64,000 bases of DNA from Pipra filicauda. Its lineage: Eukaryota; Chordata; Aves; Passeriformes; Pipridae. The stretch is from assembly GCF_003945595.2 (NCBI RefSeq), contig NW_024104532.1, positions 3,781,501 through 3,845,500 on the forward strand. Direction: 5' to 3'. This document shows positions 47,901-61,312 of the stretch, piece by piece; positions within the stretch are counted from its first letter, which is position 1; each line of letters starts with the position of its first letter. The notes below the pieces were generated by a model. It did not search any database. It saw only the letters and a program-made list of their open reading frames with translations, and was not told the DNA's origin. The translations under genes were made by a program, and so were the position numbers.

Positions 47901-50900
47901 GATGTTTTCCTCTCACCCCTTTGAGGCCCTGCAGGGTTCTCAGTGCTGATGTCCATGGGGACAGACTGGGCTCACAAGCCTTGTTCCACAAGTTGATTTC
48001 CAATTTGCTTGCATGTATTTTTGGGCATGTGTTGTCCTTGGGCTGTGCAGAGCGCTTTCTGTGGGGTGCTGACCAATCTGGTGGGTGAAACAGGTGTCAG
48101 TTTGGCCACCACTACCCATCCACTGCTTTTGTCTCACTCCTCTGAAGTTTTGTCAGCTTTCCTTTGCAGTAACTTCTGGAAGAGAGAATTTTAACCCCTC
48201 AGGCTGTTTTCTAGGTTCGTAAACTGGTGATTGCAATGGGGAGTTAGTAATTTAAGGTGAGGAAATTGCCCTAATGAAACCACCTGCTTATTTCTCCTCT
48301 TTATCCACTCCCTAATTCATTTGCTTTTTTGCCATTTCCCATGACTTTGTGTTCTCTTCAACAACCTTTTGTGAAGGGTCTCATCAAAGAGGGCATAAAA
48401 ACCTAACTGTGTTGTCAGTCAGTCGCCCTCTTTGTTCACCCATCCCCTTTCCCTGGTGAGACTTGTTCAGGCTAAAGCCAGTCTCTGCTGGGAACCCCAG
48501 ATGGAGAAGTGCTCTGCTTTTAATTAGCATCTTAATTAGTTTATCAGGCGTTGGCACCACACTAACCAAATTGTCATTCCTGGATGCACTTTTCAGCAGA
48601 GCTCTTGTTCTTGCTATCCTTTAGTGCTTAATTTTTTTTAGTTATCACAAAGTGTATCTTTTTATTGGTTCAGGGAGATATCCCTCTGAAGTTCAGTGTT
48701 AGCTGAGCTGGGTAATGCATCTTTTTTTTTTTTTTTCCCCAATAGCCAAATCACTTCAGTTTTTCTTCTTCTGCTCAGCTCTAGATAGTGCCTGATCATT
48801 AATCCCAGAAATGTGCTGCGGTAGGAAAGGTGTAGCCCTGTGACAGATAAGCTTGACTGACATAAATAATTTAGTTCCTCACTACCTTCCTTTTCTTCCA
48901 TAACTGCTGGATATCGAGGTGACCCACAGAGTCATCTGAAATTCTCCTGCAAACGAACTCCCTGTTTGATTTTGTTTTTAGCTATTTGGAGCCTATAATT
49001 CATGGTAATGTTCCACTGGCTTCAGTAAGATTATATTCTGTATTTTTATATTGTTTTTCTGCTGCAGTAAGTGATCTAAGCTCTGAACACTGGGTTTTTC
49101 CCCACCCCTCTCCCTACTGATTTTTGTCTTCCCTGAATTATCTTTATCTATCTTATAATGGATTGCCCCTGCTGTTTTTATGTTCTGGCTTTTTGCTAGG
49201 AAATTGCATTTCAATTGTTGCCATTGATTTACTCTTGGTTAGCCAGGCTTTTTCTCCTCTTTGATGACAGTGTTGCCTGGGGTTTTGTCCCAGAACTACT
49301 GTGACCCTTGGGACTATTAAATAGAACTGGAGCTGGAACAGGATCAGTAGTTCTGTCTTTCCCATGGCCTACCCACAGCTTTGGGGACATGGTGCCTTGG
49401 TGATTAACAAATAATTTGACCACAAGAGGAGACTGAGCAGCGAAGCTCAGGGCTGAGGCAGCCTATGAGCAGAGCTGGCTTTTTGTCAGCAACCACAACC
49501 TGTGTGGCCGTGACACGGACCCTCCTGCACTGGTTGCACTGGGAGCTTGGATGCTGAGGGTTTTTGGTGGTACTGATCACTTTGGTGTTCACTTTGATAC
49601 TAAACCTGCTTGATGGTCCATGTCTGTGGCATGTACCAGGTGCTTCTTGTAAGGGCATGAATGCCCTGAAGGATATTCTTTCTTCCCCTTCCCAGAGGTT
49701 CTCCCTGGTGGCTTTGCACCCAGGGGCCGACAAACATGGGTTAGATCCTGGATAAGACCCCAGTTGGACACTTAGTTGCATCAAAGGAAATATAAGAAGG
49801 TGAGGGACTTCCAGGAAGCCCATTATCTGGTGATCCCATGTAGTTTGCTCATCAGTATAACTACACCAGTCTCATTGTGACATGAGAGCTGATGTTAGAA
49901 ATTCCTGCCTTGTACTCGGGCCCATGTTTCTCCCTCAGGGAGATTCATGTGCCTCTGTCTGAGCTGTTGGAAGGAAAAATCTGAGTCCATATGACCAACC
50001 CTTCCTCGCCAGCTCTCCTTACTCCAGGCAGAGTAACAGGAGTTGTTCCCAGTACACAGCCCAGCACAGTCCTTCCTCAGTGGCCTCAGCAGAGCTGAAC
50101 CAGCTGGGCAGATGCAGTGTGTCAGTGTGGCGTTAACGTCTTTCTGGCAGGGTTTGGAGTTATCTGAGGGGTGGTGAAATTACAACCTGTGGGAATCCAA
50201 CTTTGAACACTGAGGGGAAAAAGCTAATATTGGCTTTTTGCTTGTGATTTCACTGGCAATGCAGGAAATTTGCAGCTGACGGGGGAAATGTTTTGGCTGC
50301 TGACCCTGGAGTGGGGTGGAGGGATTCAAGTTGAGCTATCTTATTTCATCTTTATGGTAGTGACTCACTTGACACTTGACTTTATCCTGTAATTGTAATG
50401 TTTTAACCTGAATCTTTGCAGATGGAGGACGGACACTAACGGAGCAAGGTTGTTTTGCTCAGTTGGTGTGAAGAGAGCTAACCCAGGTTTGATGGCCCTC
50501 AGCCCTTGTCAGGGTTCTGTGCCAGCCTTTCCCCAGCTTTGGATCTGATCCTATTCCCAGTGAAAGCAATGGAAATATTGTCTCATGAGAGGGTGTTTCT
50601 GGTTATCAGGTTCTCTCCAGCTCAAGGCACAGACCTGTTGTTGATGTCTGTACCCAAAGAGAACATCCTTTCAGCCTTGGCTAGAGCTGACATGGCATTT
50701 GGCTGTTGGGGCTGTGCTTGGGGAAATGCCTGGTGTGTTTCCCCACGAGGTGGAGGAGATGGTGGCTGAGAGCATCCAGTGTTGTCTCAGGAATACCTGA
50801 CCTTGAGCAAGGTCATCTGTGTTTCTGTGCGTCCGTGTTTTCCAGCAATTAATGGGGCTACTGTGACATCAATATTTTCTAAAGTATATTGAAAGTGCTC

Positions 50901-52426
50901 GGAGATCAGCTAGGAAATAATATAGGCAGGTATATTTATGGTATTTTTGTTCAGAGAGACTGAACCACTCAGTCTGGCCTCTGGCTTGATGCAAACTTTC
51001 ACACAGATCTTCCTATCTGGCTTCAATGTTATGCAGTGTTTCTTTTTGACTCGAAGTTTTGGTGGGGAGAGGAGTATCTGTGGGGTGAGAAGGATGTGTT
51101 TTCCAGGGTCCTGAGCTGTCTGTAAGATAGGGTAGACAAAAACATGCTATTGCAAAACTAGCAATGGGCATTTTTTTTTTTTTTCATTTAAATAGCTTTA
51201 AAAATTATTTCTATAGGCCTGGAATCCTCACCCACCGAGTGCAGGACTGGGCTCAACATCAGATTCAATTCCTGATGAATCATTATTTCCACTACTTGTT
51301 TTTCATAATTGCTTTTGCTAATCCTCAGCTGCATTTGCATTTTCTTAGTGCTCACCATCCCCTTCATCCATGGGTACAAGTCATGAGGTGTCAACATCCT
51401 GCTTGTGTCCCTTGTGATGTTTGATGGAGCTGTAAACACAGGAGAAGATGATCTTTGGTGGGTGTAAATTATCAAAGCTGTGCTGAGATGAGTGGATCTA
51501 TAGCAACTTACACCAGCTGCAGGAATGCCCACAGGATATTTCTTTCCTGCTGGCTGGAACAGCAGAAAGCTGGTGGGGGAAATGGCCTTGTGTAAGTAAG
51601 ATACACAGCTGAGCAATTCTCTCCTTCTTTGTTTTGGTCTGTTAAATTTTAGGTAAATAAAATCAATCTTTTGGGTTTCCATGCTGATTCCTGTATAGAG
51701 TCAGGTGTTTTACAAGCTCTGTACATCCTCTTGGACATACAACAGCCTGTTGAACTGGAACCCCAAGACAGATGCTCCCTGGCAGCACACAGGGACATGC
51801 TTCTGATGGAAAGGATTATCAGGTTAAATAAAGTTTAGCTGCTTAAAACATGCAAATAACCAGAAACATAGTTCATATCTGTAATTCTTACTTATTCTGG
51901 TACTGATTCCACTTGGGTTCCTTGCAGTTGGTTAAGGGATGGGAAGGCAGAGGGTTTGTTAGGATTCTGCTGCATTAACCCAATGGTGCTGTGTCAGAAC
52001 AGTAAATGCACCCAAGTCAAACCTTGTCATAATGAAAGGAAATGGTTCTTTTTGAACTTAAGCTGAATTTGCAAAACATCCTACCCCAATGTGTGCCACC
52101 AAAACGTTTCAAAATGGGGTCAGTCATAAACAACTTTATTTCATTCAGCTCTCCATGGAATAGGAACAGAATGAAGGTCAGGAAAAATTACTGAATGGAA
52201 AAGCACAGGATCTTTTTAAATAGAAAAAGGAAGAAATTTCTCCTTCCCAGCTTTTCGGAAGGAATTGCAAACAATGGAGGTGAATGTAAAACCCAAGATC
52301 CAAACCCATCTCCTGAGTTACCTCCCCTGTGTAGGCTGGAGCTCTGCAGCCATCCGGCCTCGGGCCCTGCTCCGGCCAGCACCAGGCACATCACTTCCCC
52401 TCCGTGTTCTGCAGCTGCATGTAAAG
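41956..52426. other. Long non-coding stretch, presumed intron
   Basis: More than 10 kb with no recognised gene or transposon. It contains a C-run of about ten at 46429, a T-run at 48722-48736 and a T-run at 51170-51184. An AT-rich compact block at 47510-47850 includes ATTATTGCCAAACAATG and AAACAAAAATAAACA (forkhead-like) motifs. It looks like candidate conserved non-coding sequence but cannot be shown to be so from one genome. Confidence 0.5.
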
Positions 52427-52462
52427 AATCATGGAGCCATTCAGGCTGGAAAAGACCTTTAT
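52427..52462 (-). mobile_element. Very short CR1 3' remnant
   Basis: About 35 bp ('aatcatggagccattcagg', 'ctggaaaagacctt') match the reverse complement of a CR1 3' end; nothing CR1-like follows. Confidence 0.7.
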
Positions 52463-55041
52463 GTGTGTGTTTCTCCCCCGCTTTCTTTCATTCAGGAGCA
52501 ACGTTGCCAGTGGGCAAACACTAATCCATCCTGACAGCTCTGCCCATCTTCCTGCTTTGGTCTGGCAACCAGCAAACAGCTTGATTAAGGTCCCCAGGGC
52601 TTTATTAGTGCAGCTTGTTGCCTGCAAATTAATCAACAGGTTTCCTGTGTTTAACTCTTTGCTGGAGCTGGTTGGGAACATTCTGCACTGCTGTGGGGAT
52701 TGAATCCAGTCTTTAGAACTGGCTTTTAAATACCACACAGGAGAAATAACCCCGAGTGGTATTAGTGGTTTCTTGGGGTAGAAGGTAAAGAGATCCCGTG
52801 GGCTCTGCAGGTGCTGCTCATCCGACTTCCCATCTCTAATAGCAGTTTTAGACTTTCACTTTATTTCTCTTGGCTGTTCACCTCCCCGCTCCCCTTGTAA
52901 AATATCCATTATCCATGCAGAGGGCAGCCAGATGAAACCTGTACTTTGCTTAGTTATTTATAAGAAATCAGATGTGCTCTGGCCCCTCGAAGTGGAAGTG
53001 CAAGCAGAAATGAGACCTCCTTGCTGTTTTAAGGTTTGTTCTGGAGCATGGGCAGAAGTTGCCAGTATGTTGTATTTTGCAATGTTCTCTCTCAGACTTG
53101 GGACTTGTCCTTTAATTGTTTGGTCTCACCATACTGGGAGGAAAAATAACTATGTAACTGCTGTCATTTACCTAAACTTCAATAATGAGCAGAAGATTTG
53201 GGGAGCACACACTGAGTTTTCAGGTGGCTGTGCAGACGCCAGCATGGAGATGACTGATGTTGTACGATGTAATGGGTTGAACATTCTCCCATTATTTTGA
53301 AGATCACAGGATTTCCAACTTCTTACTTGCATATACATGGGGAAACCCAGCTCCTTAGCTTCATTTTCCATTTCTGTGCACGTTTTCTCATCTCCCAGTT
53401 GCTGGAGGCCCAGTCAGTGCATTATATCTATCTGCACATTCATGCCCATTAGCACTGTGTGTATCTGGTGGACAGACAGACACTGACTGTGCTCCCACAC
53501 GAACTCTGGGAGACCAGCAGCACTCCGCACATGGAATTACGTTCGATCTGATCTGGACTTCACCCCACAATGAACAATGGTGAGAACAGGCTGAGCCACG
53601 TAGTTTGTATTGATTATTTTTAGCAACAATCAAAGATGGAAGAAGAATGTGCCTGTAGGTTGGTTGTCTCCCTCAGTGGGAGGAGAGCAGCTGGCAGAGG
53701 AGAGCTGCCCGGGCCATGCTCCGTGCACATTCCCCCAGGAAGGATGTGTTTCTGCAGTTTGCTCCAGTTGGACAAGAGCAGTGTGCAGTGGGGAATTTGC
53801 CAACCCTCTGCCTTCAGCAGCTGCCGAACATCTGCCTTCTGGATGACGTACAAAGTCTCACAACTTGATAATAATTTTCATGCCTGTTTTACTAGAAGGC
53901 TTTAAAGCATCTTAGCGCTCGATTTCACTTTGTGAGCAGTTCATCCAGGTGTGAGCAGTTTTGTTGCACTCCATGTGCCAGTGGTGGGGGATGAGAGGCA
54001 CAGAGAGCAGATGTGGACAAGCCCAAGGGTCCATGGAGGGGAGCTGTCCCTGTGCCTCTTCTAAGAGCTCCTTTCTGATCCCTCTGTAAGCTCCTGATGC
54101 TCCTGGTGCTGTCTCAGAGCTGAGAGCTCTCACCCATCCAGGACACAGCCCTTTCCCTGGGGTGACAGGTGGTCTGTGCACTCCACTGTAGGGCTTTTCC
54201 TCCTGTCACCTTCTCTCTTCTTCTCTGACCAACCTTGGAGTGCCTTGCAGGGAGCTGATTGCTCAGTGCAGGTGCTGATCCTTCAGCCTTACTGGTGATG
54301 GCAATTCTGTGACAGCCAGAGGTGATAAAGGCAAAGCTGCTTCTTTGGGGGGGACAAACCGGGCAGCTGAAAACCTGTGATTTAGTGGTTTATGCATTTC
54401 TGGCCTCAAGACCCATCCATTCCCTGTGATTGCAAGAGGACTTGTAACAGCAGCAGGAAACCAAAAAGTTAAACCCTTCTGTTTGGTTCCTTTGCCTGTG
54501 GTCTGGCTCTGGCTCTTTTCTGCTTGCAATAACCAGTAAATGTAACCCATGTGAGGTAGATCAAAAGGGCATTGCTTCCTGCCCCAGAGCGATGCAGAGG
54601 AATTTGCAAAGCCTGGGGATAGGGAGAATGAGGCTCCAAATTTGGATCCTTGGCATCTGTGGGCGAAGCAGCATGTAGCGAACAAGAGTCAAACTTGTAG
54701 ATACCTGTACCACCACTAAGAGCTCCCTGGCAGGAGGCTGAAACACCTGCAGGAGCTGGAGTTCACCCATGATGCTGCCTGAGGATCTTCCCAGGTATCA
54801 GCAGAAAAGCATGAGCAGAGAAAGCGCTTTCTCTGTCATTTACAATCTTGTAATAGTTAACATGCTCTTATGAGGAGGTTCTTTGCAGTGGATAGAGGGA
54901 AAAGTGGCAGTTCTGAAGGGTGATTTTAAGACAAATGTCTTCTGGCCATTATAGTCTTGAGGATCAAGGCAGTCTTGGGAGAGAACTGAAAGGTTGGGTA
55001 CCAGCAGAGCTGAAAAAAGTTGCTTTATGCAGGGGTCTTGT
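52463..55041. other. Non-coding DNA, nothing recognised
   Basis: No gene or repeat recognised on either strand. Confidence 0.45.
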
Positions 55042-55292
55042 TCATAGAATTATAGAATATCCTGAGTTGGAAGGGACCCACAGGGATCATCAAAGTCTAA
55101 CTCCTGGCCCTGGAAAGGACATCCCAACAATTCCATTCTGCCCTTGAGAGCATTGTCCAAACACTCCTTGAGCTCTGTCAGCCTTGGGGCCATGACCACT
55201 GCCCTGGGGAGCCTGTTCAGTGCCCAACCACCCTCTGGGGGAAGAACTTTTTCCTAATATCCAACCTAAACCTTTCCTGACACAACTTCAAC
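55042..55292 (-). mobile_element. CR1 LINE 3' fragment
   Basis: Reverse-oriented: CATAGAATTATAGAATATCC, 'tgagttggaagggaccca', 'aacactccttgagctctg', 'ggagcctgttcagtgccc' and 'aatatccaacctaaacc'. Same subfamily as the copy at 34372. Confidence 0.92.
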
Positions 55293-57436
55293 TTGTTAGC
55301 ACAGTTCAGATGACCTTGCTGAGTCTGGCCTTTGCATCAGAGGCACAGCACTCAGTCTCCCATCAGTGAAGGCTTTCCCTATAGGACAGGAGTTTCCACT
55401 TTTGCCCATCCCTCAGGATATTTACATTTCTCTGTCGATGAAGGTGCTCAGGCTCAGTCTCCTGTCTCCATCCCCCTTTGCCAGCAGGGAATGTCAAAAA
55501 AACCACTAGAAACCTGTAAGCGGTGGGGTTTGGGTGTGGGAAAGGAGACAAGACATCAGCTCGGTTTTCTGCGTCGTGCCAAGCGCAGCCGGCTGGGACA
55601 CATCCCCCTGTCTCAGGTCTGTCACATCCCCAGCGCTCCTCTTGTAGTAACTGCTGGCCTTTGCGTGGCGTGTGACAGCGTGGTGGCAGCTGTGACGCAT
55701 CCATCAGCCGTGCCTGCTGCCGAGCGTTCCTTCCTGTTGCCAGGCAAAGAGGGGTGACCTTTTCTGAGAGGAGGAGGAGATGGCGGGGAGAGCAATGGGT
55801 GGGTGGGAGGCAGTGGCAGCCTTGGATGGGGCTCCCAGGGCTGTGCTGTGCCCGGGGCTCAGGTCAGGGCTGGGTTTGGACACACGGAGTGAAGCTGACA
55901 GTCCCTCCCACTTCGCGTGGTGTCGTGGGCGCAGAAAGCCCCATCCCCACCTGCCTACCTGAATTGAGACAAAGCTTTCCCCAGAGGGCCCTGCCATCCC
56001 TGTGGGGTGCAATGCCCGAATTACAGGAGGAAGTATCAGGATGATGCTTGGTAAAAATGCTATTTATGGGCTGCTGCAGATTTGACTGTATTGCCTTTGG
56101 TGTAGGAAATTTCAGGGCACCACTGTGTCCCTCCACCCTGCTCAGCCTGAGGTGAGGCACTGAGCAGCGACCAGCGGCAGTGGGTGTTTGGGTCTTGTGC
56201 CCTGCTGTGTGACTTGTGCATAAAATTGTCCCACTGTCTGTACCAGAGGGGCTTTCCTGTGGCTCCAGCACCTGGACAGTGTTCTGTTCTGTGTGTGCCA
56301 ATGCTGGAGTGAAACCTGGGGTCGCTTCACTAGAAAAAAAAAATCTTTTCCAGGTATTTGAGGTCAGCCTGACATGGGAAACAATTATGAGCCTCTCAGT
56401 CTGGATTGGTACAAATGGTACCATCAATCCACAGAGATGGAGCTCTGTGTGAAGGGGTGAGGTGGAACAGTACCAGACATAACCTGAAATGACTTAACAA
56501 GCTGCTCAAGTTTTTAAATGCATGTGTCATTTTTTTTTTAATTTAAATTTCCTCTGACATTTCATAGGCTTCATCACTCAATGTGAAGCCAAGATCCATG
56601 TGAGTGTGTGCGGTAGGATTGTTTTTAAATTTTATTTTAAATACAGATGTCTGGAATAACTTTTTTGCACACACTGTAGGAGTGTAAAGGTTTCTAAGCA
56701 ACATCATTTCATGCTGTTTGCATTAGAGAATGTAAAACAGGGTTCCTTTTTTTAAAAGTCTCTGCAGTGCAGGCATAATTACAGGATCCCATTATGCAGC
56801 ATTGTGTCTACGGTGAAGCCTGCCCTAATGGAATATTCTGCCTTTGCTGAAGTCTTACCTGCTTTTTACCAAGGCACTTAAGGACTTAATTAGCGTCATT
56901 ATAGACTGCCACCCCCTTCCTCAGCCCTGTGCATGAAGGGATAATGATCTGTCCAAGCTAGCACGAATTCACTTCCCATGGTTAACAGCACCACATGGAG
57001 GGAGTGTTTCGTAGCTCGCTGCTGCTATCTTGAATTGAACATGGAGGAGGAGGGGGGGGGGAAATGAAAGCGTTTCCTAGGAGCAATAAATATACTCTGT
57101 GTTTACTTGGCCTGGTCTTAGCCATGGAGCTGGGATGGTGTTTGTCACTGGGAGATCCCTGGGGAGCTCCTCTGTCTAAAGCCTCACAATGTGCTGCCGA
57201 CTGTGGCACAGAGCGGTGCCAGCTGCCTTTGTGCTCAGCCCTGCAGGTGTGGGCTGCAGAGCACCCACATGTACTCCATCCTTCAAAAGAGTCCCCAGGA
57301 AACAGCAGGAGCCACGTGGATGCAGCAAGCCTTCCTGTGATTTGGGATCCACAATGTGGATGTGCTGCGTGTGGGCAGCATCTTCCACTGACGTGTGTAT
57401 ACATCCGTGCATACGTGCCCGTATGTACATGTGGAA
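55293..57436. other. Non-coding DNA with an AT-rich compact block
   Basis: No gene is recognised. The block at 56520-56960 is AT-rich, with motifs such as TTAATTAGCGTCATTATAG and GCATAATTACAGGATCCC, of the kind found in developmental enhancers. A G-run follows at 57050-57060. Conservation is untested. Confidence 0.45.
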
Positions 57437-57661
57437 ATAGAATGAATGGAATGGTTGGTTTGGGTTGGAAGGGACCTTGAAGACCATCTATTTCCAACCC
57501 CCTGCCATGGGCAGGGACACCTTCCACTAGACCAGGTTGCTCCAAGCCCTGTCCAACCTGACCCTGAACACTTCCAGGGATGGGGCAGCCACAGCTTCTC
57601 TGGGAAACCTGTGCCAGGGCCTCACCACCCTCACTGTGAGGAATTTATTCCATATTCTAAA
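57437..57661 (-). mobile_element. CR1 LINE 3' fragment
   Basis: Reverse-oriented: AATGGAATGG, 'gtttgggttggaagggacc', 'tccaaccccctgccatggg', 'caggttgctccaagccc', 'ggatggggcagccacagc' and 'ctcaccaccctcactgtg'. Same subfamily as the copies at 10704 and 20640. Confidence 0.93.
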
Positions 57662-58592
57662 CTAGTTCCTGCCTGTTGCTCTTGCTGGGCAGTAGGTGCT
57701 GGAATTGCTCTGAAAGATGTGTTCAGTGGGTTGGTGTGACAGGAGGTGTGGGGCTGGAGGGCACTGGTCTGATGCTGAGGGAAGCTGGAGAGGATCATCC
57801 TGCTGCTACATGACAGCATCTACAAAGCTCCTGTCAGCTGGATGGTCAGTTTTGATCCCTAGTGCTTTGATGCTAAACAACATTTGCACTGAGCTGCCCA
57901 ATGGAGTTTTATAAACATCTGGGGGCTTTTTGCATTTTACGAGATGAAGAGTGTTGGCTTTTGTACCAGAGACGGGGCCAAAGGAGTTTTTATTGCTGGT
58001 TAGGTAACTTCTCTGGCATGTTGCATTGGGAGCTCTAGACATTATTAATGAGGTGTGTGAGTGCTATGGTGCATGTGTTGTTTTCTGTAATGGCTGTTGC
58101 TGCTGAGCCGTGTGCCAGGATGTGTCCATAGTGTTTTCCTACAGGTGTACAACTCTCAACCCCTTTCACCTCTTGTGTCCTTCCTACCCAACCTGCTTCA
58201 GGGTTAGTGCTCCCCCAGCAAGTTTCCTCTGGAGTTTTGCTAACATCTTGTAGGGAGGAAATCTACCCATAACCTCTGCTCTTTGTAGTTCTTGCTTCAG
58301 GTGGGAAGGGAAACTAAGGGAGTAGTCAGGGGGTTGGGAGGTGGTCCTGTGGGATATGGCATTTCTGGACATGGAGCTGAGCTGCTTTCAGAGAAGCTTT
58401 TTGAAGGCTTGTGGCCCAGCTCTTATGAAAAGTAAAGATAAGAAAGAATGAGCTGTGATGCTGATGAATTTTCCTTTACTCACTTGAAATCCTGAATGTC
58501 ACCTGCTTGCTCCCTCACCTCAGCAAATGGAGTCTGACCTGGGATGATGCAAGGAAGTCGCCCATGCTGGTGAGGAACCTTCAAAGTCCAGA
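57662..58592. other. Non-coding DNA, nothing recognised
   Basis: No gene or repeat recognised. Confidence 0.45.
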
Positions 58593-58611
58593 GCTGCTCC
58601 AGGGCCTCTTC

Positions 58612-58712
58612 ATCCTGGTCTAGGGGAAGGTGTCCCTGCCCATGGCAGGGTGTTGGAACAAGATGATCTTTAAGGTCCCTTCCAACCCAAACCATTCTGT
58701 GATTCTACGATC
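58612..58712 (+). mobile_element. CR1 LINE 3' terminal fragment
   Basis: About 100 bp: 'tggtctaggggaaggtgtcc', 'tgcccatggcagggtgttgg', 'atctttaaggtcccttcc', then ATTCTGTGATTCTACG. The start may lie slightly further left (about 58593), where similarity fades. Confidence 0.92.
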
Positions 58713-61264
58713 TCCTGCTCTGCTTTGCTTATCCAGGATGACTCTCCTGCATTGTGTGCTCCTAGGAAGGACTGCTGCAGTGATGCATTGCCTGTTATTT
58801 TTTATACAAGAGCTACTTGGCTTCTTCTCTGGCTCTTGCAGCCTCTGCCCTCAAGGAGCTGTGTGTGATCCCTGCTCAGATGGCTGGGGACATCTCTTCA
58901 GCCTCTCACCCTGCCCCACAGAGCAGTGCTTGACATGTTATACATCTGACACAGGTGGTGCAGGCAGTCCTGGCCCCCAGCACAAAGCCCCTCCAAGCTA
59001 CAGCTGTCCCTCGTGCTTTCCAGGGAGGTGGCCGGATGTCTCGGGCAGTGCACGTTCCATTTTGCTTCATAAACACTGAAAACGGGGCCAGATGGAACTT
59101 TATAGGTTCACATCATCTGCCCTATGCTCCGTGTATTTTAAACAAACCTGGGAGGGGGTTTGGGCTGGATCCTTGTTTGTTCTTGAAGGAATTGATGCGG
59201 GCTTCAGAGTCCTCATCCATCCATCTTCCATATGGAGATAAAAAGTTTTGGCTGAACACTGCTAAATGTGCCGTCATCTATCACAGCGGAGGCGGGATTG
59301 TGTCAAGGAAAAATAATCCACCATCAGGCTCAAAGGAAGAAAAAGAGGGAAAAAAAAAAGAAGAAAGAAAGAAGATTTCCAGTAAAATGCATTGCTTTTA
59401 AAAATCCAATTCACCCTTTGCCAAGTCATTGTTTGGTTTTAGACTTGTTTCACATGAAAGCAACCTTTAAAGGTTACTTTTATCCCTCTTTAATGAGCTA
59501 TAGAAATGAGCCTGGCCTGCTACAGGGCAGAGGCCAGGGATGGGACCGTGTGTGGAGTTGATGCTCCCCTTTGGAGTGGCTGTGTGAGCTGTACCATCAG
59601 CTCCCTGGCTGCCAAATTCTGTAGCCAGCAGCTTTCAGCAAGAGAAATGAAAGAGGATCATTGATGTATATCTCTCCCCTTACTGTGGTGGAAATTATGT
59701 ATGCTGCAGTGTGTGTGGGAGACAGAATAGACATTGCTGTGTGTATTTTTATGAAGCATTCTGGATCCTGGGGGGCAGGTTTCCTGGCACCCCTCCTGTG
59801 CTGGGTGCTGAGCTCTTTGGAGATGTGTCCCAGCTCTTGGAAACCTGGCCTCTGCAGTGAGTGTCAACCATCTGCAGACCTGGCCCCCATCCTGCCCATG
59901 TGAGCAAGAGGAGACCCAAACCCCCACCCCAGGAGAGTCCTGTGCTGCCTCTTCTTTCCTCTGCACTGCCCAAGTGTGTTTTAGTGGCAGCCAGGGTGTC
60001 TGAGCACCTCTGCTGGTCCCAGCCCTGACCAGCAGGACAGTGTCCAGCTCCTTAAGTGCCTGGCTTTGCTGTCACGGGTGGGCACAAAGGGGGCTCCCTC
60101 AGCTCCACACAGTAGTGTGGCTGCATGAGCTAAACAAGACAGGCAAAGACAGCAGCAGTGTCTCTAAACAAGGCTCAGCAATGTGTGTCTGTGGATTGAG
60201 CTCTTCCTCTTTCCACCAGATAATCTTTTCTGCCCAGGCATCAGGAATGAGTGGTTCCAGAGCCCCCTAGCCCAGCTGGGAAACCTCCCAAACTGTGGCT
60301 CAGCCTTTCCAGTCCGAGGGCTGCTGCATTTTCTCTCTCTGCTTCCAATGGCTGTGCTAGTAAAACATCTCTCTTATTTTTATTCTGATGCACGTCACGC
60401 TGTTTGAAGCTGTTAGGGGAGACCTGGCTGATGCAGAAGGAGCAGCAGTGGGGGGTAAACAAGTGGTGCCGTGCACAGAAAACCCAATGAACTTGTGCCT
60501 CGTTGTGCTGGTGTGGTTGTGTGTTCTGAGACAGGACCCTTTGGAAGAGCCCCGTCTGCACCAGGGTTGAAGGCAGCTGTGAGGGGCTTGGTGGTGATGC
60601 TGTCTGTGCTCCAAGGGGGGTGATTTTCACATCCCCACCGTTGGGATGCCAGCAGCAGTTTGCAGTCAGTGTGGAGCTCTGCCTCTGGCCCCTGCACCAA
60701 TCTGGCTCCTCATGGAGATGAGCTGAGGGACTGAGTGGCCTCCCTGAGCCCAGCAATGAATAGGTACAAGGTGGCACTTGTTTCTAAGTCCCTGGATTAC
60801 CAGCCCATGCTCCCTCTGGGGCCCGCTTGGTATGGATTGGGTGGGCTTTTAACACAAGCTGGATGTGCTGCTGCTGTCACCTGTGATCCCAGTGATCCCA
60901 AAATTTCTTGGGCTGAGGGCCTACTGGGTGCTTGGGGAAGCAGAGAGGAGGTTGGCAGCTGCTCAATTCTTGCTGAACAGACCCCTCTGCCCCTGGAGGC
61001 TTGAGACAATGAGGCAGCTGTACTTACAGATGTGGTCTTGCCTCTCCTTTTCTACACGCATGTTGCTGTCCCTGGACATGCTCTGGGCTTCCTCTGCTTA
61101 TATTCAAGTCGTGGGTTTTAAAATCCCTCCCTGTGCTGCTCTTGCAAGGGCTGGAATTGACTGTGGCTTCATGTGCCCTCTGCACCTTCTGGTGCCTCCT
61201 GTGCTGGGCAGAAGTAGGGGCTGAAGGGTGTTTTGGGCACTCTGTGTACTGTCTGCCCCGATTT
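58713..61264. other. Non-coding DNA, nothing recognised
   Basis: No gene recognised; a short A/G-rich patch lies at 59330-59375. Confidence 0.45.
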
Positions 61265-61312
61265 TTTATATATATATATATAAAAAAATATATATATATA
61301 TAATATTTTTCC
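61265..61312. repeat. TA microsatellite forming an imperfect hairpin
   Basis: TTTTTTA(TA)n, a short A-run, then (TA)n again. The two TA arms plus the flanking T-run and A-run are self-complementary, so either strand can fold back on itself or extrude a cruciform. Confidence 0.88.
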
